A stretch of 64,000 nt of DNA from Prochlorococcus marinus str. MIT 0918 (GTDB taxonomy: Bacteria; Cyanobacteriota; Cyanobacteriia; PCC-6307; Cyanobiaceae). Of this stretch, positions 10,002 through 19,716 are shown piece by piece. A program made the translations under genes and the position numbers. The DNA lies in the NCBI RefSeq assembly GCF_027359415.1, contig NZ_CP114780.1, forward strand, positions 620,001-684,000, in the 5' to 3' direction. Below the pieces are notes generated by a model. The model made no database searches. It was given only the letters and a program-made list of their open reading frames with translations, and was not told the DNA's origin. How positions within the stretch are numbered: position 1 is the stretch's first letter; each line of letters opens with the position of its first letter.

Positions 10002-10964
10002 TCAAAAAGGAAGCTTTTTTTTCTGTTCTCTATTTAAATCCTTCTCCATTTCCCTAAGTCGCTTGAGAATCACATCATAATATTCTTGTATATAAGATTC
10101 TAAATTAGTAGTAGAAGCAGGGTCTAATCCAAAAATCTTATAGGTTTCATCCATAGGTGCATTAAGACTAATGCCACTGCCGCTAACTTCTGCAAAAGAA
10201 AGTCTTTCAGCAACATTCAATGAGGCTTGAAAAAAAGAAACTAATGTCTTAGCTAAACCTATAAAAGCAGGAGATACTCTTAGAATCTTTGCCTTCTTAT
10301 CACTGAACTTTTCACACAATTCAATTACTTCCTGACTACTCCAACATTTTGGACCAACAACTGGAAAACTTTTTCTAATTGTTTCAGGCTTACTTAATGC
10401 TGCCACAGCAAAAGAAGCCATATCCTCTGTATTCATGTACGCAATATCACTTGAATTACCACTAATCCAGACAGGTTGACTATCTAAAATTGGAATGGCA
10501 AATTGACCAATAACACCTTGCATAAAAGCAGCGCCTTGCAAGATAGTGAAGTCCAATGAAGAATCAATCAATAAGCTTTCTGTACAATATTTGATGTCCA
10601 TTAATGGAACTTTTCTAAATTTTTCTGCTGCCAATAAAGATAAAAATACAACTCTTTTTACTCCAGTAGAATCACATGCTCTATAAAGATTTAATTTACC
10701 TTCCCAATCTGTTTCATAAACACTTCTAGGATCATCTGGTCTACTAGTAGCCGCATCTATAACAGCATCAATATCTTTAAGAGAATATTCAATATCTTTT
10801 GGATTAAGCAAATCTCCTTGAGTTAATTCACACCCCCACTCTTGTAGGTAGGAAGCTTTGCGAGGGCGACGAACCATACACCTAACCTGAAAGCCAGCAT
10901 CAATAGCCTTTTTGGCTATCTGCCTGCCTAGGGTGCCAGTTCCACCAACAATTAAAACCTTCAT
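10002..10964 (-). CDS. ycf39: Ycf39-type NAD(P)-binding PSII assembly factor
   Basis: Atypical short-chain dehydrogenase (NmrA-like) with the nucleotide motif VGGTGTLGRQIAKKA at the N-terminus and VRCMVRRPRKA after the second strand. In cyanobacteria Ycf39 works with high-light-inducible proteins in delivering chlorophyll to newly made D1. It has 320 residues from the ATG at 10964; another in-frame ATG four codons upstream (10976) is possible. The C-terminal EMEKDLNREQKKKLPF is strongly charged. It shares the strand with petM, 58 bp away, and the two may be co-transcribed. Confidence 0.9.
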   Translation of the reverse strand: MKVLIVGGTGTLGRQIAKKAIDAGFQVRCMVRRPRKASYLQEWGCELTQGDLLNPKDIEYSLKDIDAVIDAATSRPDDPRSVYETDWEGKLNLYRACDSTGVKRVVFLSLLAAEKFRKVPLMDIKYCTESLLIDSSLDFTILQGAAFMQGVIGQFAIPILDSQPVWISGNSSDIAYMNTEDMASFAVAALSKPETIRKSFPVVGPKCWSSQEVIELCEKFSDKKAKILRVSPAFIGLAKTLVSFFQASLNVAERLSFAEVSGSGISLNAPMDETYKIFGLDPASTTNLESYIQEYYDVILKRLREMEKDLNREQKKKLPF

Positions 10965-11022
10965 TCCAGAGGTCATTATCAGTCAGAAGCTTAGTGGTAA
11001 GCAATCAATAACGTGAGAGATA

Positions 11023-11121
11023 TCATTTCCCTTGAACCTTAAGAAGGAAAGCACCTCCGATAAGGCCCAAAGGTATTAAAACCCAAAAAATTGCAGCAGT
11101 ACCAAAAATCTCTGAAGCCAT
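11023..11121 (-). CDS. petM: cytochrome b6-f complex subunit 7
   Basis: A 32-residue single-span membrane peptide starting [17 protein letters not shown] and ending KVQGK, which is the recognisable PetM sequence. PetM is a small subunit of the thylakoid cytochrome b6f complex that carries electrons between PSII and PSI. The gene is complete, from ATG at 11119-11121 to TGA at 11023-11025. It sits just upstream of ycf39 on the same strand. Confidence 0.93.
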   Translation of the reverse strand: MASEIFGTAAIFWVLIPLGLIGGAFLLKVQGK

Positions 11122-11327
11122 TTAATTAATTTATATCATTTAAGTATCTATTAAAACCCCTACCATATAAATCCCCAAGCTATTTAACCCAAAAGCAATA
11201 AAAAAAATAAACTCTTAAAGCTTAGCTAGCGAATTAAATGAAATTTGCTAAGAGCACTATTCAACGTTTGTTATAAATTCATTTCAAAGGAAAAACCTTA
11301 GGTAGGGTAATTTCTTATTAGCATAGT

Positions 11328-12335
11328 TTGAATAAACTAGCTCCTACCTCATTGAATGCAAACCAAGCAGAAGCTAATGATGGTATAGCTTCTCAAAACA
11401 TCCCAAATTGGGGAGAACAACATTTTTGGAATTGGAACGGATTATTTTGTCATTGGAGACTATTAGGAGAAGAAAACCAAAAATCAATTATTTTGCTTCA
11501 TGGTTTTGGCGCAAGCAGTTCTCATTGGAGATATAACGCTAGTTTTTTGGCTGAAAATGGATTTAAAGTCTATGGATTAGATCTAATTGGATTTGGGAAG
11601 TCTGAACAACCTAGTCAAAGAAAGCTGAAAAAATTAGATAATATATTTTGGGCTAATCAAGTAGCTGCTTTCGTAAAAGAAATAGTTTTTCCAAAAAACG
11701 ATGAGAAAGTAGTTCTTTTAGGAAATTCTCTTGGCGGCCTAACAGCATTAACCACAGCAGCTTGTCATCCAAACCTTGTTAAAGCAGTAATTGCAGCTCC
11801 ATTACCTGACCCAGCATTAATACAAGATAAATTTCTAACCATACCCAAGTGGCTATTAAAAATCAAAAATTTCTTTATTAAAACCTTTTTTAATTTTCTA
11901 CCTTTAAGAACAATAGTTAGATTTATTATAAAAACAAAATTAATTGATATTGCTATTCAATCTGCTTATTCTCACTCGGTAAAAAACGACTTCGACTTAA
12001 AACAAATAATTCTTGAACCTGCTAAAAGATATAGTGCTGGAAGGGTTCTTCGCTCTATGTGTATTGGCATGTCAACTCGTGATGAAATTTCTAAAGCACC
12101 TTCTCTCCTATCTCGAATAGCATCCTTTCCAAAACATATGCCAATCCTAATAATATGGGGAAGTGAAGACAAATTTGTACCTTTACGAATAGGAAAAAAA
12201 CTTATTAAAGATCATTCATGGTTACAATTATCAATTATTGAGAGAACTGGTCATTGCCCTCATGACGAATCTCCTAAAAACTTTAACCAATACGTTTTAC
12301 ATTGGTTGAAAAATAATTTAGAAGGGTATATATAA
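11328..12335 (+). CDS. alpha/beta-fold hydrolase
   Basis: A 335-residue alpha/beta hydrolase. The oxyanion motif is [14 protein letters not shown], the nucleophile elbow is GNSLGG, the acid lies in [10 protein letters not shown] and the base His in [10 protein letters not shown], so the triad is complete. A cap domain of hydrophobic helices (about residues 165-220) could touch membrane or bind a lipophilic substrate. An in-frame TAG lies just upstream, and no ATG occurs near the N-terminus, so TTG at 11328 is the most likely start. It ends 5 bp before ilvN. Substrate unknown. Confidence 0.85.
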   Translation: MNKLAPTSLNANQAEANDGIASQNIPNWGEQHFWNWNGLFCHWRLLGEENQKSIILLHGFGASSSHWRYNASFLAENGFKVYGLDLIGFGKSEQPSQRKLKKLDNIFWANQVAAFVKEIVFPKNDEKVVLLGNSLGGLTALTTAACHPNLVKAVIAAPLPDPALIQDKFLTIPKWLLKIKNFFIKTFFNFLPLRTIVRFIIKTKLIDIAIQSAYSHSVKNDFDLKQIILEPAKRYSAGRVLRSMCIGMSTRDEISKAPSLLSRIASFPKHMPILIIWGSEDKFVPLRIGKKLIKDHSWLQLSIIERTGHCPHDESPKNFNQYVLHWLKNNLEGYI

Positions 12336-12340
12336 AAGAT

Positions 12341-12871
12341 ATGAAGCACACACTTTCAGTACTTGTAGAAGACCAATCTGGAGCTCTTAGCAGGATATCA
12401 GGGTTATTTGCCAGAAGAGGGTTCAATATAGAAAGCCTTGCAGTTGGTCCTGCTGAATCCCCTGGGATATCTCGTTTGACAATGGTTGTAGAAGGAGATG
12501 ATTTAACTCTCCAACAAATGTCGAAGCAACTCGACAAATTAATCAACGTTTTAAATGTTATCGACTTAAGTAAATTCCCAGCTGTAGAAAGAGAATTAAT
12601 GCTTTTAAAAGTTGCCGCAAAAAACGAACAAAGGTCAAGTATCCTTGATTTGGTTCAGGTTTTCAGGGCTAAGGTAGTTGATGTTTCCGATGATGCTCTT
12701 ACTTTAGAAGTTGTAGGGGACCCAGGGAAATTAGTTGCATTAGAGAAATTATTAAAGCCTTATGGAATACTTGAAATAGCAAGAACAGGGAAAGTCGCAT
12801 TAGAAAGAGCATCAGGTGTTAACACTGAGATGTTAAAATCATCCTCAAATTTAAATAATTTACCTGCTTAA
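12341..12871 (+). CDS. ilvN: acetolactate synthase small (regulatory) subunit
   Basis: Regulatory subunit of acetohydroxyacid synthase in branched-chain amino acid synthesis. The N-terminal ACT domain is plain ([34 protein letters not shown]). The C-terminal ALS_ss_C domain has the usual [10 protein letters not shown] and [16 protein letters not shown]...[10 protein letters not shown]. The length of 176 is standard. It follows the hydrolase at 5 bp on the same strand and is convergent with the cyclophilin gene. Confidence 0.95.
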   Translation: MKHTLSVLVEDQSGALSRISGLFARRGFNIESLAVGPAESPGISRLTMVVEGDDLTLQQMSKQLDKLINVLNVIDLSKFPAVERELMLLKVAAKNEQRSSILDLVQVFRAKVVDVSDDALTLEVVGDPGKLVALEKLLKPYGILEIARTGKVALERASGVNTEMLKSSSNLNNLPA

Positions 12872-12890
12872 AATATATATAATATTGGAA

Positions 12891-13574
12891 TTATTTATTT
12901 ATCTGAATTACATCTAATATTTCATCTCCCTCTTCTAGAGAATCTATAACAGCCATTCCTTTTAGAACTTTTCCAAAAACACTATACCTTCCATCTAATT
13001 CTGGTAAATCTTTTAAAGCTATATAAAATTGAATTGAGGATGACTCTAGTAACTTAGTTCTTGCCATTGCTAAAACCCCTCTTTTATGAGTTAGTTGAAT
13101 ATTAATAAAATCATCATTTTTTAAAACAGGTTGATTATATCGAGGGTATTTTTCATTAATTAACTTTATCTCAAGAGGTATAGTTCTAAAAATTCGATTT
13201 TTATTATTAATTAATTTATTGCCAAAATTGTTTTGTCGATCGAAAATAAAATTATTACTTTTATACCCACCCTGAATAATATAAGGAAATGGCTTTTTGA
13301 TTACTCTATTAAAAGTAGTTCCAATATAAAAACCTTTGTCAACTAAATCAAGGAAATTAGATGAGGTTACTGGTGCTAGATCAGAATTTACCTCTATCAA
13401 AATTGTCCCTTTAGTTGTAATCATCTCAACCCGACTCTTACCATTTAAACAGATATTTTCTACTGATTTACAAAATTGACTATAATAGCTTTTGTTTGGG
13501 TTATAGCAACCAAATAAATTAAATATAATTAATGAAGTCAAAGGTAAAAACTTGCGCAAAAAATGCAAGTCCAT
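12891..13574 (-). CDS. cyclophilin-type peptidyl-prolyl isomerase, probable lipoprotein
   Basis: Peptidyl-prolyl cis-trans isomerase domain with VEMITTKGTILIEVNSDLAPVT, FLDLVDKGFYIGTTFNRVI, IQGG and GVLAMARTK. The usual FMPQ-type core is diverged, and an insertion of about 40 residues (NNFIFDRQNNFGNK onward) interrupts it, so activity is uncertain. The N-terminus is a signal sequence ending in a lipobox (NLFGC), suggesting a lipoprotein of the periplasm or thylakoid lumen. The ATG at 13574 is chosen over a TTG directly after the ycf4 stop. Probably co-transcribed with ycf4. Confidence 0.83.
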   Translation of the reverse strand: MDLHFLRKFLPLTSLIIFNLFGCYNPNKSYYSQFCKSVENICLNGKSRVEMITTKGTILIEVNSDLAPVTSSNFLDLVDKGFYIGTTFNRVIKKPFPYIIQGGYKSNNFIFDRQNNFGNKLINNKNRIFRTIPLEIKLINEKYPRYNQPVLKNDDFINIQLTHKRGVLAMARTKLLESSSIQFYIALKDLPELDGRYSVFGKVLKGMAVIDSLEEGDEILDVIQINK

Positions 13575-13595
13575 GTTTTTATGTGTCAATGACAA

Positions 13596-14177
13596 TTAAT
13601 TAGAAAGGCCTTCTAAATTAACTCTTAAAAAGCTAGCAAGCTCAGCGCCTTGTTTTTCAAGGTAAAGAAGAGGTTGAGGCCCACCAACTTCACTTATAGG
13701 CAAGTCTTTTCTTCCTTGAAGTCTTAAAACTATTCTTCTCCTTGGATTAAATCCCTCACGAATCTCCAATTTAACTGCTTGAATTTCATTGATAGGAATT
13801 TCAATAGTAATTTTCTTAAAAAATCCTTGCCTATCTATTGAAAGAACACCTTTTTCCTTATCAAAGCGATTAAAGCCCGAACCATAATCCACTCTTATTA
13901 ACGCCCACAGGTAACAAGCAATTAAAGTACCCGAAATACCATAAAACCCCATAAATAATCCTTGAGGAACAAAAATCAAAGTTGAAGGATTACCTAAAGG
14001 AAGAAGATCTTTTCCCAAATAACTTGATATAGAAGCTAATGAAAAACCAATTCCTCCTATTGTCAGCATTGAAGCAACTATATAATTAGAAGTTTTTTTT
14101 GAACCTTTAACAAATTGTTCCAGAAGGGTTTCTGAAGGGTCTCCCGTATTTGGGGATTCCTGAAGATCAGCTGACAT
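13596..14177 (-). CDS. ycf4: photosystem I assembly protein Ycf4
   Basis: A 193-residue thylakoid membrane protein needed for stable PSI assembly. Two transmembrane helices are visible in the N-terminal half (YIVASMLTIGGIGFSLAS and LIFVPQGLFMGFYGISG). A soluble region follows, with the conserved DKEKGVLSIDRQGFF, EIREGFNPRRRI and the family end. It is transcribed away from psbD; the two share a 178-bp divergent intergenic region. Confidence 0.95.
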   Translation of the reverse strand: MSADLQESPNTGDPSETLLEQFVKGSKKTSNYIVASMLTIGGIGFSLASISSYLGKDLLPLGNPSTLIFVPQGLFMGFYGISGTLIACYLWALIRVDYGSGFNRFDKEKGVLSIDRQGFFKKITIEIPINEIQAVKLEIREGFNPRRRIVLRLQGRKDLPISEVGGPQPLLYLEKQGAELASFLRVNLEGLSN

Positions 14178-14283
14178 AACAGGGCATAAGTAAATTCCAT
14201 TGTCTATGAAATAGGGTAAAAAAAACGTAAAAATTCATTTCTTGGATTGATTAGCAATACAACAACGGATTTCATCTGATAAA

Positions 14284-14310
14284 AATTTCCCCCGAGAGGG
14301 TTCTGAAATT
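14284..14310 (+). other. possible hairpin in the psbD 5' leader
   Basis: AATTTC (14284-14289) pairs with GAAATT (14305-14310), and an inner CCC/GGG can also pair, giving an interrupted stem 45 bp before the psbD ATG. It could be a leader-RNA structure influencing stability or translation, or part of the promoter. Seen directly; function inferred. Confidence 0.35.
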
Positions 14311-14355
14311 GTTAAAGTCTCGAGCGTATCCCAAAAGTTCAGCAACGTTGCTCTC

Positions 14356-15432
14356 ATGACGATCGCTGTTGGTGGCGCCCAAGAAAGAGGATGGTTCGAC
14401 ATCCTCGATGACTGGTTAAAGCGCGACCGATTCGTATTTGTTGGTTGGTCTGGTCTTCTTCTCTTCCCTACTGCCTATCTGGCGATCGGTGGATGGTTTT
14501 TAGGCACAACCTTCGTAACCTCCTGGTACACCCATGGTGTTGCCAGCTCTTACCTAGAAGGATGTAATTTCCTTACTGCCGCTGTTAGTACCCCTGGTGA
14601 CGCCATGGGTCATAGTCTTCTATTCCTATGGGGACCAGAAGCTCAGGGCAGTCTTGTTCGCTGGCTTCAACTTGGCGGACTATGGAATTTCGTTGTTCTC
14701 CATGGCGCATTCAGCCTTATTGGTTTCATGCTGCGTCAGTTTGAAATTGCAAGACTTGTAGGTATTAGGCCTTACAACGCTCTAGCCTTTTCTGCTGTAA
14801 TAGCTGTTTTTACAGCATGTTTCCTTATATATCCTTTAGGACAACACAGCTGGTTTTTTGCTCCTTCTTTTGGGGTGGCAGCTATTTTCCGATTCATTCT
14901 CTTTATTCAAGGTTTCCATAACATCACGCTAAATCCATTTCACATGATGGGTGTAGCTGGAATTCTTGGTGGAGCTTTGCTCTGTGCAATTCACGGTGCA
15001 ACAGTTCAGAACACTCTTTATGAAGACACCAGTATTTATACAGGTGGAAAGACTCAGAGCACTACTTTTAGAGCTTTTGATCCTACTCAGGAAGAAGAAA
15101 CTTACTCCATGATTACTGCTAACAGATTTTGGAGTCAGATATTTGGTATTGCTTTTTCAAACAAACGATTCCTTCACTTCTTGATGCTCTTTGTACCTGT
15201 AATGGGTATGTGGTGCGCAGCCATAGGCATAGTTGGGCTTGCTCTAAATTTAAGGGCCTATGACTTCGTAAGCCAAGAAATCAGAGCTGCTGAAGATCCT
15301 GAGTTTGAAACTTTTTATACCAAAAACATACTTTTAAATGAAGGTATGAGAGCTTGGATGTCTTCTGTGGACCAGCCACACGAAAACTTTGTATTCCCTG
15401 AGGAGGTACTCCCACGTGGAAACGCCCTTTAA
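14356..15432 (+). CDS. psbD: photosystem II D2 protein
   Basis: D2 reaction-centre subunit of PSII (358 residues, normal for the group). It binds P680 chlorophyll, pheophytin, QA and the non-haem iron. Five membrane helices and the typical sequences [57 protein letters not shown] and [12 protein letters not shown] are present. The first ~400 bases use more G/C-ending codons than the rest of the gene. This may reflect codon selection for high expression or past recombination. The 3' end overlaps psbC by 17 bp, the classic psbDC operon. Confidence 0.98.
   Translation: MTIAVGGAQERGWFDILDDWLKRDRFVFVGWSGLLLFPTAYLAIGGWFLGTTFVTSWYTHGVASSYLEGCNFLTAAVSTPGDAMGHSLLFLWGPEAQGSLVRWLQLGGLWNFVVLHGAFSLIGFMLRQFEIARLVGIRPYNALAFSAVIAVFTACFLIYPLGQHSWFFAPSFGVAAIFRFILFIQGFHNITLNPFHMMGVAGILGGALLCAIHGATVQNTLYEDTSIYTGGKTQSTTFRAFDPTQEEETYSMITANRFWSQIFGIAFSNKRFLHFLMLFVPVMGMWCAAIGIVGLALNLRAYDFVSQEIRAAEDPEFETFYTKNILLNEGMRAWMSSVDQPHENFVFPEEVLPRGNAL
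15401..15407 (+). promoter_or_regulatory. psbC ribosome-binding site inside psbD
   Basis: AGGAGGT lies within the last codons of psbD, 8 bases before the GTG at 15416. It decides the psbC start: an ATG further upstream in frame (15389) has no such signal and would add nine foreign residues. Confidence 0.85.
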
Positions 15433-16798
15433 TAATCTTTTAAAAGCTCCTAACCAAAGCATTGAAGAAACTGGTTATGCCTGGTATGTAGGCAATGCTC
15501 GTTTAATCAATCTTTCTGGGAAACTACTAGGAGCCCACATTGCTCATACAGGACTTATGGTCTTCTGGGCAGGAGCAATGATGCTTTACGAGGTGAGTCA
15601 TTTCACCTTTGACAAGCCAATGTGGGAACAAGGATTAATCCTCCTTCCTCATGTAGCTATGTTTGGCTATGGCATTGGACCAGGTGGAGAAGTTGTTGAT
15701 GTAATGCCATATTTCCAAGCCGGTGTTATACATCTAATTGCTTCAGCAGTTCTTGGTTTTGGGGGTATCTATCATTCCCTTGCAGGTCCAGAAAAATTAG
15801 AAGAAGAATTCCCATTCTTCTCCACTGACTGGAGAGACAAAGATCAAATGACAACCATTCTAGGACGTCATTTATGTGTTCTTGGATTAGGTTCACTTGC
15901 TTTTGCTATCAACTGGCAATTCCTTGGAGGTCTTTATGACACATGGGCTCCAGGTGGAGGAGAGGTACGTTTAATAACTCCAACAACAGATCCAGGAATT
16001 ATCTTTGGATATCTCTTCCAAACCCCTTGGGGTGGTGGAGGAAATATGGTTGGAGTTAATTCTGTTGAAGATATCGTCGGTGGCCATTATTACCTAGGCA
16101 TCATCCAACTTTTAGGTGGTCATTTCCACATGCAAACCAAACCTTTTGGTTGGGCTCGTAGAGCTTTCATTTGGAATGGAGAAGCCTTACTAAGTTATGC
16201 ATTAGGTGGATTGTGTGTAGCAAGCTTCTATGCTTCTACATTTGTATGGTTTAACAACACCGCCTATCCATCTGAATTCTATGGACCTACCAATGCTGAG
16301 GCATCTCAGGCCCAAAGTTTCACTTTCCTTGTAAGAGACCAAAGAATTGGAGCCAATGTTGGCACAACAATGGGACCTACAGGATTAGGTAAGTATCTAA
16401 TGCGTTCTCCAACAGGAGAAATCATATTTGGTGGGGAGACAATGCGTTTCTGGGATTTCAGAGGCCCTTGGCTTGAACCACTAAGAGGAGAAAATGGTCT
16501 AAGTCTGGATAAAATCCAAAATGATATTCAGCCTTGGCAAGTTAGAAGAGCAGCTGAGTATATGACTCATGCTCCTAATGCTTCTATCAACTCTGTTGGT
16601 GGAATCATTACAGAGCCAAACGCAGTTAACTTCGTTAACCTTCGTCAATGGCTTGCTTCAGCTCATTTCTTCCTAGGATGGTTTACCTTTATTGGTCATC
16701 TTTGGCATGCTGGCCGTGCTAGAGCTGCTGCTGGTGGTTTTGAGAAAGGTATTGATCGCAAAACCGAACCTGCCCTTTCCATGTCTGATCTAGATTAA
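15416..16798 (+). CDS. psbC: photosystem II CP43 chlorophyll protein
   Basis: Inner antenna of PSII (460 residues from [16 protein letters not shown]). It binds about 13 chlorophylls over six transmembrane helices. The large lumenal loop with [20 protein letters not shown], the region contacting the oxygen-evolving cluster, and the final helix with [17 protein letters not shown] are intact. It overlaps psbD by 17 bp in another frame and is served by the AGGAGGT within psbD. A strong terminator follows. Confidence 0.98.
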   Translation: METPFNNLLKAPNQSIEETGYAWYVGNARLINLSGKLLGAHIAHTGLMVFWAGAMMLYEVSHFTFDKPMWEQGLILLPHVAMFGYGIGPGGEVVDVMPYFQAGVIHLIASAVLGFGGIYHSLAGPEKLEEEFPFFSTDWRDKDQMTTILGRHLCVLGLGSLAFAINWQFLGGLYDTWAPGGGEVRLITPTTDPGIIFGYLFQTPWGGGGNMVGVNSVEDIVGGHYYLGIIQLLGGHFHMQTKPFGWARRAFIWNGEALLSYALGGLCVASFYASTFVWFNNTAYPSEFYGPTNAEASQAQSFTFLVRDQRIGANVGTTMGPTGLGKYLMRSPTGEIIFGGETMRFWDFRGPWLEPLRGENGLSLDKIQNDIQPWQVRRAAEYMTHAPNASINSVGGIITEPNAVNFVNLRQWLASAHFFLGWFTFIGHLWHAGRARAAAGGFEKGIDRKTEPALSMSDLD

Positions 16799-16813
16799 AA
16801 AATCTAAATAAAA

Positions 16814-16845
16814 AAAGCCCTCAATAATTTTGAGGGCTTTTTTTT
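16814..16845 (+). terminator. rho-independent terminator after psbDC
   Basis: AAAGCCCTCA (16814-16823) and TGAGGGCTTT (16831-16840) form a perfect 10-bp stem with a 7-base loop, followed by further Ts. It ends the psbDC transcript. On the minus strand the A-run gives a T-run too, so it could also stop maf transcription. Confidence 0.93.
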
Positions 16846-16888
16846 ATGCAATTAAATTGTATTTGTAAAAACTTATTGCCCCAAAACT

Positions 16889-17524
16889 TTATCCATATGT
16901 ATTAATAGAAGCTTTATCTAAAGAATCCCATAACCAAGGCAAACTAAGTCCAAGAACATTGCTATAGCAACCATTTATTCCTTTTATAATAGTTGAACCT
17001 TTCCCATCTATAGAAAAGCCCCCTGCACATTTTAAAGGTTCCAAGGTATTTACGTAATAATCTATAAAGTCATCACTTATCTCACAAAAATCAATCGAAG
17101 TACTTACGACACCTTTAATAAGACCTTCAAAACTTTCTTCTCTTTTGTTAGCCTTATTTATTCTTCTATAAGCCAAGCAATGTCCAGTATGTAAAACTCC
17201 ACTTTGAGATGAGATCATCTTCAAACGTTGAGAAGCTTCGAAAACGTTTTTTGGTTTGCCAAAAATCTCGCCATTAAATTCAAATAAAGAATCACATCCC
17301 AAAACTCCTAATATTTTTTTGTTTTTTGATAGATCATTATAATTACTTTCAATTTCAGACTGAACAAATTGAGCTTTTGCAATAGCAAGACGTTGAACCA
17401 AATCCTTTATATTTCTAAATTGAGAATTTTCTTCATCAATATTACTAACCATTACTTCAAAATTAATGCTTAACTGATTGAGTAAACTCCTTCGAGCCTT
17501 AGAAGCAGAAGCAAGTATTAACAC
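16889..17524 (-). CDS. maf: Maf-like nucleotide pyrophosphatase
   Basis: A 211-residue Maf/Ham1-fold protein. Members hydrolyse non-canonical or modified nucleoside triphosphates. The N-terminal LILASASKARRSLLNQL is the family signature; GCDSLFEFNGEIFGKP, SGVLHTGHCLAYR and CAGGFSIDGKG also match. The start is GTG at 17524. It is divergent from the next gene, with only 11 bp between starts. Confidence 0.92.
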   Translation of the reverse strand: MLILASASKARRSLLNQLSINFEVMVSNIDEENSQFRNIKDLVQRLAIAKAQFVQSEIESNYNDLSKNKKILGVLGCDSLFEFNGEIFGKPKNVFEASQRLKMISSQSGVLHTGHCLAYRRINKANKREESFEGLIKGVVSTSIDFCEISDDFIDYYVNTLEPLKCAGGFSIDGKGSTIIKGINGCYSNVLGLSLPWLWDSLDKASINTYG

Positions 17525-17535
17525 AAAAAAATGAA

Positions 17536-17910
17536 ATGGATTTATTTGATAAGCATATTATTAATAGAAGCAAAAGAGCTATAAAGTGTCTTTCTCTCTC
17601 GACAGAGTTTTATAAAGATGCAGAGGTTTCTGGTTTATCAGCAAGTAAAGTTCTACAAATGAAAAAGAAATATATTTCAAGAAATCTCTTTAGTTTTACA
17701 AATCCAGAAAAAATAGAAGCTTGCTTTCTCTGGTTAATAAAAATTGGGATTCTTCGAAGAGAAGTGGATGGGCAAGGTTTAACATCGAAAGTTCGTCTTA
17801 CGCCATTAGGGACTTTTATTCTGAAAAACGAACCTGATTTAGCCAATCAAAAAGCTTCAGCCTATGAATTAATAAGAAATTGGATATTAAGAAATTTGTT
17901 TACATCGTGA
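17536..17910 (+). CDS. conserved hypothetical, winged-helix-like
   Basis: A 124-residue basic protein. The central part ([40 protein letters not shown]) reads like a winged-helix fold, with two helices followed by a beta hairpin. It may belong to a cyanobacterial family of unknown function, but I cannot name it with confidence. Its stop codon overlaps a GTG start of cobQ (GTGA), indicating translational coupling. Confidence 0.65.
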   Translation: MDLFDKHIINRSKRAIKCLSLSTEFYKDAEVSGLSASKVLQMKKKYISRNLFSFTNPEKIEACFLWLIKIGILRREVDGQGLTSKVRLTPLGTFILKNEPDLANQKASAYELIRNWILRNLFTS

Positions 17911-19430
17911 TTACTTCTATAAACAACCCTAACTCACTAATGGTTCTAGGAACCTCTAGTGGAGCTGGTAAATCATTAATTACAACAGCAATTTGCCGAT
18001 TACTCCTTAGAAGAGGAGAAACTCCTGTGCCATTTAAGGGTCAAAACATGAGCAACAACGCATGGTTAGATAAAAATAATTGCGAAATGGCTTATTCACA
18101 AGCTGTTCAAGCCTGGGCAGCAGGACTAGAACCTACTTCTGCAATGAATCCTATTCTCTTAAAGCCTCAAGGAGATTCTCTAAGCGAGGTAATACATCTT
18201 GGAAAAAGTATGGGGACTACAACAGCAGCTAGATATTACAAAGATTGGTTCATGCCAGGCTGGGAAGCTATTAATAAAGGGCTAGAAGATATCCAATCTT
18301 CTTTTAAAAATAGTAGATTAATCTTAGAAGGAGCTGGAAGTCCAGTAGAAATAAATCTCAAACATAGAGACTTAACTAATTTAAAATTAGCAAAGCATTT
18401 AAATGCAAATTGTATATTAGTTGCTGACATTGAAAGAGGTGGAGTATTTGCTCAATTAATAGGAACTCTTGCATTACTTTCAGCTAATGAGAAAGCTTTA
18501 ATTAAAGGGATTATTATTAATAGATTTCGCGGAGATATATCATTATTTGACCAAGGTCGAAAATGGATAGAAGAAGAATCAAGAATACCTGTATTAGGAA
18601 TTATGCCCTGGCTGAACGAAATTTTCCCGCCAGAAGACTCATTAGATTTACTGGAAAGGAAAGCAATTAAAGAAAATGTTGAAACTAAAATAACAGTTAT
18701 TAAGCTTCCCTATCTTAGTAATTTTTCAGATTTAGACCCCTTAGAAGCAGAACCTAATATTCGATTAACATGGGTTAAACCTGGTGACTTTTTAGGTAAT
18801 CCTGATGCAATAATTATTCCTGGTAGCAAACAAACTCTCAAAGACCTTGAAAAGATTCAATCCAGTGGACTTGGTGATCAAATAAAAAAATATGCCCTAT
18901 CTGGAGGAATAATTTTTGGAATATGTGGAGGCTTACAAATTCTAGGTAGAACTTTAGAAGATCCTCACTGTTTGGAACAAACCTACAAAGATAACTATAA
19001 ATATAAATTTGAGGGTTTAAATCTTTTACCAATCAAAACAATATTTGAACCTAAGAAAACCTTATCAACAAAAAATATACTTGCTTATTGGCCAAATCAA
19101 TCAACTATCTCTGGTTTCGAAATTCATCATGGGATCAGCGAACCGATAGATTCTGAAAGAAAAGAAATTTCTTCTTTGTGTGAAGAATCTTCCTTAGGTT
19201 GGGTAAGCAATAATCAAAGTCAATTAAACATAGCCGGTACATATCTTCATGGAATATTTGAAAATGGTGAGTGGAGGAGAATGTGGATAAATAGAATAAG
19301 AATAAAACAAAATCTAAAAGAATTACCTTTAATTAATGAAAATCATACTGCAAAAAGAGAGAAGCTTATCAATCGCTTAACTGATGCTTTTGAAAAACAT
19401 ATTAATCTAGAACCCGTTCTGAAAGAATGA
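17907..19430 (+). CDS. cobQ: cobyric acid synthase
   Basis: Glutamine-dependent amidotransferase that amidates adenosylcobyrinic acid a,c-diamide to cobyric acid in (pseudo)cobalamin synthesis. The N-terminal ATP-binding domain has [21 protein letters not shown] and [11 protein letters not shown]. The C-terminal class I glutaminase has [11 protein letters not shown] with the catalytic Cys, and the final HGIFE. Start choice: GTG at 17907 overlaps the preceding stop as GTGA; an ATG at 17940 ([12 protein letters not shown]) is the alternative. It overlaps the downstream ferredoxin gene by 4 bp (ATGA). Confidence 0.94.
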   Translation: MITSINNPNSLMVLGTSSGAGKSLITTAICRLLLRRGETPVPFKGQNMSNNAWLDKNNCEMAYSQAVQAWAAGLEPTSAMNPILLKPQGDSLSEVIHLGKSMGTTTAARYYKDWFMPGWEAINKGLEDIQSSFKNSRLILEGAGSPVEINLKHRDLTNLKLAKHLNANCILVADIERGGVFAQLIGTLALLSANEKALIKGIIINRFRGDISLFDQGRKWIEEESRIPVLGIMPWLNEIFPPEDSLDLLERKAIKENVETKITVIKLPYLSNFSDLDPLEAEPNIRLTWVKPGDFLGNPDAIIIPGSKQTLKDLEKIQSSGLGDQIKKYALSGGIIFGICGGLQILGRTLEDPHCLEQTYKDNYKYKFEGLNLLPIKTIFEPKKTLSTKNILAYWPNQSTISGFEIHHGISEPIDSERKEISSLCEESSLGWVSNNQSQLNIAGTYLHGIFENGEWRRMWINRIRIKQNLKELPLINENHTAKREKLINRLTDAFEKHINLEPVLKE

Positions 19431-19672
19431 AAGAAGATAGAGTTAAAATTGAATGGCCTAATGGGGTTTTTTCTATTGCCAACGTAGGAGGTGATTGGCT
19501 AGCGGAAGCCAATAAAGCTGGTATTAGCATACCGACTGGTTGCCTTACTGGTAGCTGTGGTGCATGTGAAATCGAAGTAAATGGAAAAGTCGTCAGGGCT
19601 TGTATCAGCAACATTCCTAAGTCTAATAAGCTATTACATAAAGTTAGTTTTTCCTATGATCCATATTGGTAA
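19427..19672 (+). CDS. plant-type [2Fe-2S] ferredoxin domain protein
   Basis: An 81-residue ferredoxin-like protein with the ligand pattern C-x4-C-x2-C (CLTGSCGAC) and a fourth Cys in VRACIS. The fold is short for a photosynthetic ferredoxin (about 97 residues). It starts four bases inside cobQ, so it is co-translated with cobyric acid synthase. A redox role in corrinoid metabolism, such as cobalt reduction, is a guess from context. Confidence 0.85.
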   Translation: MKEDRVKIEWPNGVFSIANVGGDWLAEANKAGISIPTGCLTGSCGACEIEVNGKVVRACISNIPKSNKLLHKVSFSYDPYW

Positions 19673-19716
19673 TTATTATTAAAATTTAGAAAGTTATATA
19701 AAAAAGCATAACTAAA

